DNA of 64,000 bases from Nocardioides alkalitolerans (GTDB lineage Bacteria; Actinomycetota; Actinomycetes; Propionibacteriales; Nocardioidaceae): the NCBI GenBank assembly GCA_038184435.1, contig CP116227.1:1240001-1304000 (forward strand), read 5' to 3'. The notes under the pieces were generated by a model. That model was given only the letters and a program-made list of their open reading frames with translations, did no database searches and had not been told where the DNA came from. Shown piece by piece: positions 40,858 through 51,684 of this stretch. Numbering within the stretch: the first letter of the stretch is position 1; each line of letters begins with the position of its first letter. The position numbers and the translations under genes were made by a program.

Positions 40858-41853
40858 GTGACTGTTCGCGTAGGTATCAACGGCTTCGGCCGCATCGGCC
40901 GCAACTTCTTCCGGGCGGTCCGCGCCTCCGGTCTGGACATCGAGATCGTCGGCGTCAACGACCTCACGGACAACGCGGTGCTGGCGCACCTGCTGAAGTA
41001 CGACTCGATCCTCGGCCGCCTCGACGCGGACGTGAGCGCCACCGACTCCGCGATCGTCGTCGGCGACAAGGAGATCCACGCGTTCGCCGAGCGCAACCCC
41101 GCCGACCTCAAGTGGGGCGACATCGGCGTCGACGTCGTCGTCGAGTCGACCGGCTTCTTCACCGACGCGACCAAGGCCAAGGCCCACGTCGACGGCGGCG
41201 CGAAGAAGGTCATCATCTCGGCGCCCGCCACCAACGACGACATCACGATCGTCTACGGCGTGAACCACGAGCTCTACGACCCGTCCGCGCACACGGTCAT
41301 CTCCAACGCGTCGTGCACGACGAACTGCCTGGCGCCCATGGCGAAGGCCCTCAACGAGGCCGTCGGCATCAACAAGGGCCTCATGACGACGGTCCACGCC
41401 TACACGGCCGACCAGAACCTGCAGGACAACATCCACAAGGACCTGCGTCGCGCCCGGGCCGCCGCGCTCAACATCGTCCCGACCTCGACCGGTGCGGCGA
41501 AGGCCATCGGCCTCGTGCTCCCCGAGCTCAAGGGCAAGCTCGACGGCTACGCGCTGCGGGTGCCGACCCCGACCGGCTCGCTCACCGACCTGTCCTTCGA
41601 GGCGTCGCGCGAGACCAGCGTCGAGGAGGTCAACGAGGCGGTCAAGGCCGCCGCTGACGGCAAGGTGCTGAAGTACTCCACCGACCCGATCGTCTCGTCC
41701 GACATCGTCACCGACTCGGCGTCCTGCATCTTCGACGCCCCGCTGACCAAGGTCATCGGCAACCAGGTGAAGGTCGCGGGCTGGTACGACAACGAGTGGG
41801 GTTACTCGAACCGCCTCGCCGACCTGATCGCGTACGTCGGCAAGACCCTCTGA
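40858..41853 (+). CDS. gapA: Glyceraldehyde-3-phosphate dehydrogenase (type I)
   Basis: The NAD-dependent glycolytic enzyme, 331 residues. It begins VRVGINGFGRIGRNFFRA, has the catalytic cysteine in SNASCTTNCLAPMAKAL, and the closing WYDNEWGYSNRLADL. The GTG at 40858 follows AGGAG by ten bases. It leads the gapA-pgk-tpiA operon: pgk begins one base after its stop. The promoter resembles a DNA-damage type. Confidence 0.97.
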   Translation: MTVRVGINGFGRIGRNFFRAVRASGLDIEIVGVNDLTDNAVLAHLLKYDSILGRLDADVSATDSAIVVGDKEIHAFAERNPADLKWGDIGVDVVVESTGFFTDATKAKAHVDGGAKKVIISAPATNDDITIVYGVNHELYDPSAHTVISNASCTTNCLAPMAKALNEAVGINKGLMTTVHAYTADQNLQDNIHKDLRRARAAALNIVPTSTGAAKAIGLVLPELKGKLDGYALRVPTPTGSLTDLSFEASRETSVEEVNEAVKAAADGKVLKYSTDPIVSSDIVTDSASCIFDAPLTKVIGNQVKVAGWYDNEWGYSNRLADLIAYVGKTL

Positions 41854-41854
41854 C

Positions 41855-43860
<2,006 letters not shown>

Positions 43861-43875
43861 TCCATCGCACCATCG

Positions 43876-43907
43876 CCGTGGGCGGGCGGGTCCTCGCCCG
43901 CCCACGG
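43876..43907 (+). terminator. 13-bp perfect hairpin after tpiA
   Basis: CCGTGGGCGGGCG (43876-43888) pairs exactly with CGCCCGCCCACGG (43895-43907) around a six-base loop. It lies 15 bases after the tpiA stop. No T-run follows. This separates the glycolytic operon from secG. Confidence 0.75.
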
Positions 43908-43921
43908 TTCCACCCGTGACG

Positions 43922-43927
43922 TAAGGT
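43922..43927 (+). promoter_or_regulatory. -10 element of secG
   Basis: TAAGGT is eight bases before the GTG start of secG, predicting an almost leaderless transcript that begins just after the tpiA terminator. Confidence 0.5.
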
Positions 43928-43935
43928 TTCTCTCC

Positions 43936-44169
43936 GTGACTGTCCTCTTCACCGCCGTGCTCATGATCACGAGCTTCCTGATGATCGTTCTGGTGCTCCT
44001 GCACAAGGGACGTGGTGGTGGTCTCTCCGACATGTTCGGTGGCGGCGTCTCGACCAGCCTCGGTGGCTCGTCGGTCGCGGAGCGCAACCTCGACCGGTAC
44101 ACGATCGGCATCGGCATCATCTGGTTCGCGAGCGTCATCGCGCTCGGGCTCCTGCTCGCCTACGCCTGA
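43936..44169 (+). CDS. secG: Preprotein translocase subunit SecG
   Basis: A small two-helix subunit of the SecYEG channel, 77 residues. Helix 1 is FTAVLMITSFLMIVLVLLH; the conserved cytosolic loop KGRGGGLSDMFGGGVST follows; helix 2 is at about 52-75. Length and loop are typical. Its position after tpiA is conserved in actinobacteria. Confidence 0.93.
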   Translation: MTVLFTAVLMITSFLMIVLVLLHKGRGGGLSDMFGGGVSTSLGGSSVAERNLDRYTIGIGIIWFASVIALGLLLAYA

Positions 44170-44214
44170 ACCACGTCCCCCTGGCGCGACCACCGGTAGA
44201 GAAGAGGAAGCAGC

Positions 44215-44577
44215 ATGGCGGGCAGAGGTGGCAGCGCGATCCGCGGCACGCGGATCGGATCGGGCCCCATGGGCGAGGACGCGCGCGGCGAGGCGGCGCC
44301 CCGGCAGACCGTCACCTACTTCTGCGGTCGTGACCACCGTTCGGTGATGACGTTCTCGATCGAGGCGCAGGCCCCCGAGTCGTGGGACTGCCCCAAGTGC
44401 GGCCTCCCGGCGAGCCTCGACTCCGACAACCCGCCGGCGGTCCCCAAGACCGAGCCCTACAAGACCCACCTGGCCTACGTGAAGGAGCGCCGCTCCGACG
44501 CCGAGGCCGAGGTCCTCCTCGACGAGGCCCTCACCCAGCTCCGCTCCCGCCGCGCCTCGGGCGACCTCGTCTTCTGA
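44215..44577 (+). CDS. rbpA: RNA polymerase-binding protein RbpA
   Basis: The actinobacterial RNA polymerase activator that contacts sigma-A and stabilises the open complex, 120 residues. The zinc-binding core holds CGRDH and CPKCGLPA; the basic linker and C-terminal sigma-interacting domain HLAYVKERRSDAEAEVLLDE are intact. A GAGAAGAGGAAG Shine-Dalgarno precedes the ATG. The next gene in typical genomes is pgl; here a repeat-bracketed gene intervenes. Confidence 0.96.
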   Translation: MAGRGGSAIRGTRIGSGPMGEDARGEAAPRQTVTYFCGRDHRSVMTFSIEAQAPESWDCPKCGLPASLDSDNPPAVPKTEPYKTHLAYVKERRSDAEAEVLLDEALTQLRSRRASGDLVF

Positions 44578-44611
44578 CCCGCGCCGCGCGGGGGTGGAGC
44601 GCGGTCTGACT

Positions 44612-44668
44612 GCGCCGAGTTGTCACGTACGCCGCGGTTCTCGCGCCGAGTTGTCACGTACGCCGCGG
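44612..44668 (+). repeat. Left array: two direct copies of a 26-base repeat, 31-bp period
   Basis: Copies at 44612-44637 and 44643-44668 share the core GAGTTGTCACGTACGCCG. They start 31 bases apart and lie just beyond the stop of the minus-strand gene at 44677. Inverted copies of the same repeat lie upstream of that gene. Confidence 0.88.
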
Positions 44669-44676
44669 CGCTGTGG

Positions 44677-45639
44677 TCACGCAGCCTCCGTCGCGCGTTG
44701 CCGCGCACGACGCAACCCTGCCCTGATCGTCGCCTCGACGTCCCGTTCGGGCCCGTAGACGTTGACCGACGTGACGACGGCGATGTCGTAACCGTGGGAG
44801 CGAGTGATGTGCGACCGCCGGGCCGCATCCCATGCCGCGTCCCGAGGACTGGTGTGCCAGTCCTCGCCGTCGTACTCCACGGCGAAGCGGAGCTCCTTGC
44901 CGCCCAGGTCGAGATAGGCCGACCGTCCCATCGGGCCGGTCACCTCGATCTGCAGATCGGGGAGCTCGCCGGCCGTCTCGTACCACGCGAGCTTCACCGC
45001 AGACTCCGGGGGAGACGCGCTGAGGGGGCTCGATAACGGCAGGACGTAGCGAAGGGTCCTCACCCAACGCTCGCCCACGAGACGACCGACCTCGGACATC
45101 ATCTCGTCGCGGTCGACGCCGGCTCGGAGCATGGCGTCGACACCGCTCAGCGCGACAACGGCCGACCGCTGCCGTCCGAGATCGAGCGCAGTTCGCAGTT
45201 TCGTCGTCACGAGCATCCCCTCGATCTCGGTGATGTCGCGCGCCAACAACGCTCGCTGTCCGCTCTGGACCTCAGGTCGCCTCACGCGGATCGCGCCGGG
45301 ATGCCTGAAGATGCGGATCGGCTGGACGTCGAGGTGCTCGCCCGGTGCGAGCACCATGTCGGCGCCATGCAGCCATCCGGCATGACGGTCGCAGATGACG
45401 GCGTCGTCCGGCGTCACCAACCGCAGGCTGGCAACCCGGACCGCGACATCGTCGGGGACTGTCGCCGCGACGTACACGCCTCGTAGCGTCCGCCGCAGGT
45501 GACCAGACCTCACCAACGCGCTCAGCCAGCCGAGCGGCACACCCTCCGCTGAGGCCTGCTGGCGGTGGAACGGCTGGTCGAGCGGCAGCGGGAAGGAATC
45601 GTCGAGCGTGGGGTTGCCCTGGAGCTTGCGAAGACTCAT
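44677..45639 (-). CDS. AbiEi-like winged-helix protein with a DUF559/PD-(D/E)XK-like C-terminal domain
   Basis: A 320-residue protein. The N-terminal 70 residues resemble the AbiEi antitoxin winged helix (GWLSALVRSGHLRRTLRGVYV). The C-terminal third resembles DUF559/Vsr-like nuclease folds: AYLDLGGKELRFAVEYDGED with Asp and E-x-D, followed by H and a R-x-x-x-I-T-x-x-G-Y segment. No partner toxin is adjacent. The gene looks less GC-rich than its neighbours. It is bracketed by two direct repeats on one side and three inverted copies on the other, and it splits the usual rbpA-pgl pair, so transfer or transposition-like insertion is likely. A weak -10 (AAGACT) lies eight bases upstream of the ATG. 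Confidence 0.72.
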   Translation of the reverse strand: MSLRKLQGNPTLDDSFPLPLDQPFHRQQASAEGVPLGWLSALVRSGHLRRTLRGVYVAATVPDDVAVRVASLRLVTPDDAVICDRHAGWLHGADMVLAPGEHLDVQPIRIFRHPGAIRVRRPEVQSGQRALLARDITEIEGMLVTTKLRTALDLGRQRSAVVALSGVDAMLRAGVDRDEMMSEVGRLVGERWVRTLRYVLPLSSPLSASPPESAVKLAWYETAGELPDLQIEVTGPMGRSAYLDLGGKELRFAVEYDGEDWHTSPRDAAWDAARRSHITRSHGYDIAVVTSVNVYGPERDVEATIRAGLRRARQRATEAA

Positions 45640-45703
45640 GGCCGGTCAGTCTTCGCTACGTCTGGTCGAACTGCATCCCCCGTGCGCCCTACCTGTGGAC
45701 AAA

Positions 45704-45793
45704 CGCGGCGTACGTGACAACTCGGCGGCAGCAACCGCGGCGTACGTGACAACTCGTCGCCATCAATCGCGCCGTACGTGACAACTCGACGCG
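45704..45793 (-). repeat. Right array: three inverted copies of the same repeat, 32-bp period
   Basis: Copies at about 45704-45727, 45735-45759 and 45768-45793 share CGTACGTGACAACTCG, the reverse complement of the left-array core. TACGTGACAA starts at 45711 and 45743, and the third copy follows 32 bases on. The array fills the space between the start of the DUF559-like gene and the end of pgl. Apart from these copies, 45640-45703 holds only the upstream region of that gene. Confidence 0.88.
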
Positions 45794-45800
45794 CAAGAGG

Positions 45801-46523
45801 TCAGAGGCGCGACGCGGCGGCGGCGTCGAGCCACCAGACGGTCTCGGTGCGGCCGTCGACGGCCGTCGCGGGCACGTCGTGCAGGTCGGCCCCGCCCAGG
45901 GCCTCGGCGACCGCCGGGGCCTTGCCGTCGCCGCTCACGAGGAACCACACCGACGCGGCCCGGTTGAGCGTCTCGAGGGTGAGCGTGACCCGGTCCGGCG
46001 GCGGCTTGGGGGAGTCGCGCACGCCCACGGCGAGCGCCTCCGTCTCGTCGAGCTGCGGGTAGCCCGGGAACAGCGACGCGACGTGGCCGTCCTCGCCGAC
46101 GCCCAGCATCACGACGTCGAACTCGCCCTCGAGGTGCTCCTGCAGGAGCGCCTCGTACGTCGCGGCCGCCTCGTCGGCCGACGCCACGTCGGAGGCCGAC
46201 GGGACCACGTGCACCTGCGTGGCTCCGACCGCGTCGAGGAAGGCCGCCCGGGCCTGGCCGACGTTGCGGTCGGACGAGTCGGACGCGACGAACCGCTCGT
46301 CGCCGAACCAGAACACGACGTCCGTGAAGTCCACGCCCGACTCGGCCGCCAGTCCCGCGACCTCGTGGTGGATCCGGTCGGCGATCGTGCCGCCGGTCAG
46401 CACGACGTGGGGCGTGCGCTCCTCGCCCTGCACTTCGGCCAGCCGGGAGAGCAGCGCAAGCGCGACGGTGCGCGCGAGCGTCTCGGCGTCGGGATGGACC
46501 CGCACGGTCTCCGCTCCGGTCAC
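45801..46523 (-). CDS. pgl: 6-phosphogluconolactonase
   Basis: A pentose-phosphate enzyme of 240 residues that hydrolyses 6-phosphogluconolactone. Motifs VVLTGGTIADRIHHEV, VVFWFGDERFVASDSSDRN, MLGVGEDGHVASLFPG and FLVSGDGKAPAVAEAL are those of the NagB-like DevB/SOL family. The GTG at 46523 overlaps the pgi stop as GTGA. Genes zwf and opcA, which normally sit between pgi and pgl in this cluster, are absent. Confidence 0.93.
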   Translation of the reverse strand: MTGAETVRVHPDAETLARTVALALLSRLAEVQGEERTPHVVLTGGTIADRIHHEVAGLAAESGVDFTDVVFWFGDERFVASDSSDRNVGQARAAFLDAVGATQVHVVPSASDVASADEAAATYEALLQEHLEGEFDVVMLGVGEDGHVASLFPGYPQLDETEALAVGVRDSPKPPPDRVTLTLETLNRAASVWFLVSGDGKAPAVAEALGGADLHDVPATAVDGRTETVWWLDAAAASRL

Positions 46524-48202
46524 GAGCGACGCTCCGCCCGGTAGCGCTCGATGAGCGAGCGCGTCGACGCGTCCTGCTCCGCCAGCGCGTCGGCGTCGCC
46601 GGTGACCGCGGGCAGCACCTGCTGCGCGAGCTGCTTGCCGAGCTCCACGCCCCACTGGTCGAAGCTGTCGATGCCCCACACCACACCCTGGGTGAAGGTG
46701 ACGTGCTCGTAGAGCGCGATCAGCTGACCGAGCACCGACGGCGACAGCTCGGGGGCCAGGATCGACGTCGAGGGTCGGTTGCCGGAGAACACCCGCGCCG
46801 GGACGACGTGCTCGGCGGTGCCCTCGGCGCGCACCTCGTCCGCGGTCTTGCCGAACGCGAGCGCCTTCGTCTGGGCGAAGAAGTTCGCCAGGAACACCTC
46901 GTGGACGTCGGTGTCGCCGTCGGCCAGCGGGTACGCCGGGTTGGCCACCGCGATGAAGTCCGCGGGGATGATCCGCGTGCCCTGGTGGATCAGCTGGTAG
47001 AACGCGTGCTGCCCGTTCGTCCCCGGCTCGCCCCAGAAGACCTCGCCGGTGCCGGCCGTCAGCGGCGTGCCGTCGGCACGCACGCCCTTGCCGTTGGACT
47101 CCATCGTGAGCTGCTGCAGGTACGCCGGGAACCGGTGCAGCAGCTGGGCGTAGGGGAGCACCGCGTGGGTGGCCGCACCGAGGAAGTCGGTGTACCAGAC
47201 GTTGAGCAGGCCCATGAGGAGCGGGACGTTCTCCGCGGGGGGTGTGGTGCGGAAGTGCTCGTCGACCGTGTGGAGCCCGTCGAGGAACTCGGCGAAGCGC
47301 TCCGGGCCGATCGCGACGACCAGCGACGTACCGATGGCCGAGGACACCGAGTAGCGTCCGCCGACCCAGTCCCAGAACCCGAAGGCGTTGTCGGGGTCGA
47401 TGCCGAAGTCGGCCACCTTGTCGAGCGCGGTCGACACGGCGACGAAGTGCCGGGCGACGGCGTCGTCGACGGCCGACCCCTCGGCCCCGGCCGCGCGCAG
47501 TCCGTCGAGCAGCCACTGCCGGCACAGGCGCGCGTTCGTGAGCGTCTCCAGCGTGCCGAACGTCTTGCTGGCCACGATGAACAGCGTCGTGGCCGGGTCG
47601 AGGTCGGCGAGGGTGGTCGCCGCGTCGGTCGGGTCGATGTTGCTGATGAAGCGGCACTCGATCGACGGGTGGCGGTAGGCCGCGAGCGCCTCGTAGGCCA
47701 TCACGGGACCGAGGTCCGACCCACCGATCCCGATGTTGACGACGGTGCGGATGCGCTCGCCGGTTGCGCCGCGCCACTCGCCGGAGCGCACCGACTCGGC
47801 GAAGGCGTAGACGCGCCGCAGGACGTCGTGGACGTCCGCGACGACGTCCTGGCCGTCGACCTCGAGCGTCGACGACTCCGGCAGGCGCAGCGCGGTGTGG
47901 AGCACCGCGCGGTCCTCCGTCGTGTTGATGCGCTCGCCGCGGAACATCGCGTCGCGTCGCTCGGCGACGCCGACCTCGTCGGCCAGCGCCAGCAGGTCGT
48001 CGAGCACGGGGAAGTCCACGAGGGCCTTCGAGAGGTCCACGAAGAGGTCGCCCGCCGTGAAGGAGAGGCGTTCGGCCCGGCCCGGGTCGGCGGCGAACCA
48101 CCCCCGCAGGTCGGGCTCGAACGCGCCCGCCCGGTCGCGCAGGCGCGACCAGGCGGCGGTGGAGGTGGGGTCGACGGGCCAGACGTGCGGTGCGCTGCTC
48201 AT
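46520..48202 (-). CDS. pgi: Glucose-6-phosphate isomerase
   Basis: A 560-residue isomerase linking glycolysis and the pentose phosphate pathway. It has the SIS-fold signatures VNIGIGGSDLGPVMAYEAL, FIVASKTFGTLETLTNAR, GRYSVSSAIG, the active-site NGQHAFYQLIHQGTRIIP, and QWGVELGKQLAQ near the end. ATG start. It lies 10 bases after tal in the tkt-tal-pgi-pgl operon. Confidence 0.97.
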   Translation of the reverse strand: MSSAPHVWPVDPTSTAAWSRLRDRAGAFEPDLRGWFAADPGRAERLSFTAGDLFVDLSKALVDFPVLDDLLALADEVGVAERRDAMFRGERINTTEDRAVLHTALRLPESSTLEVDGQDVVADVHDVLRRVYAFAESVRSGEWRGATGERIRTVVNIGIGGSDLGPVMAYEALAAYRHPSIECRFISNIDPTDAATTLADLDPATTLFIVASKTFGTLETLTNARLCRQWLLDGLRAAGAEGSAVDDAVARHFVAVSTALDKVADFGIDPDNAFGFWDWVGGRYSVSSAIGTSLVVAIGPERFAEFLDGLHTVDEHFRTTPPAENVPLLMGLLNVWYTDFLGAATHAVLPYAQLLHRFPAYLQQLTMESNGKGVRADGTPLTAGTGEVFWGEPGTNGQHAFYQLIHQGTRIIPADFIAVANPAYPLADGDTDVHEVFLANFFAQTKALAFGKTADEVRAEGTAEHVVPARVFSGNRPSTSILAPELSPSVLGQLIALYEHVTFTQGVVWGIDSFDQWGVELGKQLAQQVLPAVTGDADALAEQDASTRSLIERYRAERRS

Positions 48203-48212
48203 CGACCCCGCC

Positions 48213-49313
48213 TCAGCCCTTCGCTCCGTCGAGCTGGCCCTGGACGGTCTCGAGCAGCTCGTCCCAGGAGGCCACGAACTTGTCGACGCCCTCCTTCTCG
48301 AGCTGGGCGATCACGTCGTCGTAGTCGACGCCGGCCGCCGCCACTGCCTCGAGCACGGCCTTGGCGTCCGCGTAGTGCGGTCGCACCGCGTCGCCCTCGA
48401 CCTCGCCGTGGTCGGCGAAGGCCTGCATCGTCTTCTCGGGCATCGTGTTGACCGTGTTCTCGACGACGAGGTCGGCGACGTACATCGTGTCGCGGTAGTC
48501 GGGGTTCTTGACGCCCGTGGAGGCCCACAGCGGCCGCTGCAGGTTCGCCCCGGCCGCGGCCAGCGCCTCCCAGCGCGGACCGGTGAAGAACTCCTCGAAC
48601 GCCTGGTAGGCGAGCCGCGCGTTGGCCACGCCGGCCTTGCCCTGGAGGTCGGTCGCGCCCGCAGCCTCGAGCCGCTTGTCGATCTCGCTGTCGACGCGCG
48701 AGACGAAGAACGAGGCGACGGAGTGGATCGTGGACAGGTCGTGGCCGTTGTCACGGGCCAGCTCGAGGCCCGCGACGTACGCCTCCATCACCTGGCGGTA
48801 GCGCGGCAGCCCGAAGATCAGCGTCACGTTGACGGAGATGCCGGCGCCGAGCGTCTGCGTGATGGCGGGCAGGCCCTCGGTGGTGCCCGGGATCTTGATC
48901 ATCACGTTGTGACGGTCGACAGCCTTCCACAGCTCCTGCGCGGCCTCGGCCGTCTCCTCCGTCTTGAAGGCGAGACCCGGGGGGACCTCGATGGAGACCC
49001 AGCCGTCCTTGCCGCCCGTGGCGTCCGCCACCGGCTTGAGGACGTCGGCGGCCTGCCGGACGTCCGTCGTCGTGAGGGCGAAAACGGCCCGGTCCACGTC
49101 GGTGCCCTCGGCGACCAGCTCGCGCACCTGCGCGTCGTACCGCTCGCCCTCCGCGAGCGCCGCCGCGAAGATCGAGGGGTTGGTCGTGACGCCCACGACC
49201 GAGGAGTCCTTCACGAGGTCGGCGAGGTTGCCGGTCTCGATGCGCTCGCGGGACAGGTCGTCGAGCCAGATGGACACACCCGCGTCGGCGAGTGCGGAGA
49301 GACGGTCGGACAT
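48213..49313 (-). CDS. tal: Transaldolase
   Basis: A pentose-phosphate transaldolase of 366 residues, long-form as in actinobacteria. GVTTNPSIFAAAL and the Schiff-base lysine segment NVMIKIPGTTEGLPAI are present, with SVNVTLIFGLPRYRQVMEAY and VASFFVSRVDSEIDKRL following. A strong AGGAGG precedes the ATG. Fifty-six bases separate it from tkt. Confidence 0.96.
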   Translation of the reverse strand: MSDRLSALADAGVSIWLDDLSRERIETGNLADLVKDSSVVGVTTNPSIFAAALAEGERYDAQVRELVAEGTDVDRAVFALTTTDVRQAADVLKPVADATGGKDGWVSIEVPPGLAFKTEETAEAAQELWKAVDRHNVMIKIPGTTEGLPAITQTLGAGISVNVTLIFGLPRYRQVMEAYVAGLELARDNGHDLSTIHSVASFFVSRVDSEIDKRLEAAGATDLQGKAGVANARLAYQAFEEFFTGPRWEALAAAGANLQRPLWASTGVKNPDYRDTMYVADLVVENTVNTMPEKTMQAFADHGEVEGDAVRPHYADAKAVLEAVAAAGVDYDDVIAQLEKEGVDKFVASWDELLETVQGQLDGAKG

Positions 49314-49369
49314 TGCTACCTCCTGGGTTGCGGTCTGACGTGCGGGGATGCGGGTGTACGGCGGGGGGA

Positions 49370-51469
49370 TCAGCCCTCGACGACCCGGATGCTGTCCTGG
49401 GCGGCGCGCACGACGGCCTCAGGGGTGAAACCGAACTCGGCGAACATGCGCTCGGCGGAGGCGCTGGCACCGTAGGTCTCGATCGAGACGACCTTGCCGT
49501 GGTCGCCCACGAGGCGCCACCACGGCATCGCGATGCCGGCCTCGACCGCGACGCGCGCCTTCACGGTGGGCGGAATGACGCTCTCCTGGTAGGCCAGGTC
49601 CTGCTCCGCGAACCACTCGAGGCAGGGAGCGGAGACGACGCGCGCCCGCACGCCCTCCTCGGCGAGCTGCTCCGCGGCGGCCACGGCGAGCTGCACCTCG
49701 GAGCCGGTGCCGATGAGCACGACGTCGGGGAGGCCGCCCTCCACGTCCTTCAGCACGTAGGCGCCGCGGGCGACGCCGTCGGTGGTCGCGAAGCCCTCCT
49801 CCCCACGGGGGAAGACCGGCAGGTTCTGCCGGGACAGGGCGAGCGCCGCGGGGCGGTCGTCGTTGCCGAGGATCGCGGCCCAGGCGGCCGCGGTCTCGTT
49901 GGCGTCGGCGGGCCGGACGACGTCGAGGCCGGGGATGGCGCGCAGCGCCGCGAGGTGCTCGACCGGCTGGTGGGTCGGGCCGTCCTCGCCGAGTCCGATC
50001 GAGTCGTGGGTCCAGACGTAGGTGACGGGGAGCTTGCTCAGCGCCGCCACGCGCACGGCGCCGCGCATGTAGTCGGAGAACGTGAGGAAGGTGCCGCCGA
50101 AGACGCGGGTCAGCCCGTCGGCCGCGATGCCGTTCATGATCGCGCCCATGCCGTGCTCGCGGATGCCGAAGTGGAGCACGCGACCCTGCAACGGGTCGCC
50201 CGTCCAGTCACGCGTCGAGCGCGACTCCGGGATGAAGGACGGCGCGTCCTTGATGGTGGTGTTGTTGGAGCCCGCGAGGTCGGCCGAGCCGCCCCACAGC
50301 TCCGGCATGATGCCCGCGATCGCGTTGATGACCTTGCCAGACGCGGCACGCGTCGCGACGCCCTTGGGGTCCGCCGGGAAGACCGGGAGCGCATCGACCA
50401 GGCCCTCCGGCAGGTCGTGCGCCTTGAGCCGGTGCAGCAGCGCCTCGCGCTCCGGGTTCGCGGCGGCCCACGCGGCGTACTTCTCGTCCCACTCCTTGCC
50501 CCACGCCGCTCCGCGGGCGGTCAGGCTGCGCGTGTGCTCGAGCACGTCGGCGGGCACGTCGAAGGTCGTGTCCGGGTTCCAGCCCAGCACCTCCTTCGTC
50601 GCGGCGACCTCGTCGGCGCCCAGGGCGCTGCCGTGCGCGGCCTCGGTGCCCTGCGCGTTCGGCGCCGGCCAGGCGATGACCGTGTCGAGCACGATGAGGG
50701 AGGGCTGGTCGGTGACGGCACGGGCGGCCTGCACCGCGTCGTACAGCGCCGGCACGTCCTCCTCGTAGTGGTCGCCGCCGTTGGTCCAGTCGACCGTCTG
50801 CACGTGCCACCCGTAGGCCTCGTAGCGCTTGGCGACGTCCTCGTTGAACGCCACGTCGGTGTCGCCCTCGATGGAGATGCGGTTGCGGTCGTAGATCACC
50901 ACGAGGTTGCCGAGCTTCTGGGTGCCGGCGATCGAGCTCGCCTCGCCGCTCACGCCCTCCTGCAGGTCGCCGTCGGAGCAGATGGCGTAGACGTCGTGGT
51001 CGAACAGGCTCTCGCCCAGTGGCGTCTCGGGGTCGAGGAGACCGTGCTGGCGGCGGGCCGCCATCGCGATGCCGACAGCGTTGGCCACGCCCTGGCCGAG
51101 CGGGCCGGTCGTGACCTCGACGCCGGCGGTGTGGCCGTACTCCGGGTGGCCCGGCGTCTTCGAGCCCCACGTGCGGAGCGCCTTGAGGTCCTCGATCTCG
51201 AGACCGAAGCCGCCGAGGAAGAGCTGCGTGTAGAGCGTGATGCTCGAGTGGCCGCACGACAGCACGAAACGGTCGCGCGCGATCCAGCCCGGGTCGGACG
51301 GGTCGTGCCGCATCACCTTCTGGAAGAGCAGGTACGCCGCGGGCGCGAGGCTCATCGCCGTGCCCGGGTGACCGTTTCCGACCTTCTGGACGGCGTCCAT
51401 CGCCAGGACCCGGGCGGTGTCCACCGCCTTCCGGTCGAGGTCGGTCCAGTCCAGCGTGCTCTCGGTCAC
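49370..51469 (-). CDS. tkt: Transketolase
   Basis: A thiamine-diphosphate enzyme of 699 residues. The TPP-binding GDGDLQEGVSGEASSIAG-type motif reads CSDGDLQEGVSGEASSIAGT. Other marks are KVGNGHPGTAMSLAP near the N-terminus, HGSALGADEVAATKEVLGW, and DSIGLGEDGPTHQPVEHL in the pyrimidine domain. I chose the GTG at 51469 with AGAGGA six bases upstream; the frame extends to 51556. It leads the minus-strand operon and is divergent from ctaB. Confidence 0.96.
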   Translation of the reverse strand: MTESTLDWTDLDRKAVDTARVLAMDAVQKVGNGHPGTAMSLAPAAYLLFQKVMRHDPSDPGWIARDRFVLSCGHSSITLYTQLFLGGFGLEIEDLKALRTWGSKTPGHPEYGHTAGVEVTTGPLGQGVANAVGIAMAARRQHGLLDPETPLGESLFDHDVYAICSDGDLQEGVSGEASSIAGTQKLGNLVVIYDRNRISIEGDTDVAFNEDVAKRYEAYGWHVQTVDWTNGGDHYEEDVPALYDAVQAARAVTDQPSLIVLDTVIAWPAPNAQGTEAAHGSALGADEVAATKEVLGWNPDTTFDVPADVLEHTRSLTARGAAWGKEWDEKYAAWAAANPEREALLHRLKAHDLPEGLVDALPVFPADPKGVATRAASGKVINAIAGIMPELWGGSADLAGSNNTTIKDAPSFIPESRSTRDWTGDPLQGRVLHFGIREHGMGAIMNGIAADGLTRVFGGTFLTFSDYMRGAVRVAALSKLPVTYVWTHDSIGLGEDGPTHQPVEHLAALRAIPGLDVVRPADANETAAAWAAILGNDDRPAALALSRQNLPVFPRGEEGFATTDGVARGAYVLKDVEGGLPDVVLIGTGSEVQLAVAAAEQLAEEGVRARVVSAPCLEWFAEQDLAYQESVIPPTVKARVAVEAGIAMPWWRLVGDHGKVVSIETYGASASAERMFAEFGFTPEAVVRAAQDSIRVVEG

Positions 51470-51577
51470 AGGGATCCTCTCCGGGGTGGTGGCGCGTTCG
51501 TGGGCGCGCGGCAGGGATCGGGGGTCGTGATCCTCCACGGACTTCCCGGTACCCACTTGCCGCCACGGCCGATGCCG

Positions 51578-51603
51578 AGCCTACTGCTGCCTCGGTCTAG
51601 ACT
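51578..51603. promoter_or_regulatory. Divergent -10 candidates between tkt and ctaB
   Basis: On the plus strand TAGACT (51598-51603) would drive ctaB with a leader of about 75 bases. On the minus strand TAGGCT (51583-51578) could drive tkt. Neither has a good -35. Confidence 0.35.
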
Positions 51604-51684
51604 CGACCCCGCACTGGACCGCCCGGACCGCCCCGCTCCACCCCCTGGAGCCGCTCGGCCCCAGACCGCTTGACGAGGACCCCT

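Noticed and set aside
43876..43907. Riboswitch or regulatory RNA between tpiA and secG
   Set aside because: A single perfect stem with a six-base loop just after a stop codon is better explained as a terminator.
44612..45793. Possible CRISPR array (repeats at 31-32 bp period)
   Set aside because: There are only two and three copies in opposite orientation. The repeat fills most of each period, leaving no 30-base spacers, and no cas genes are present.
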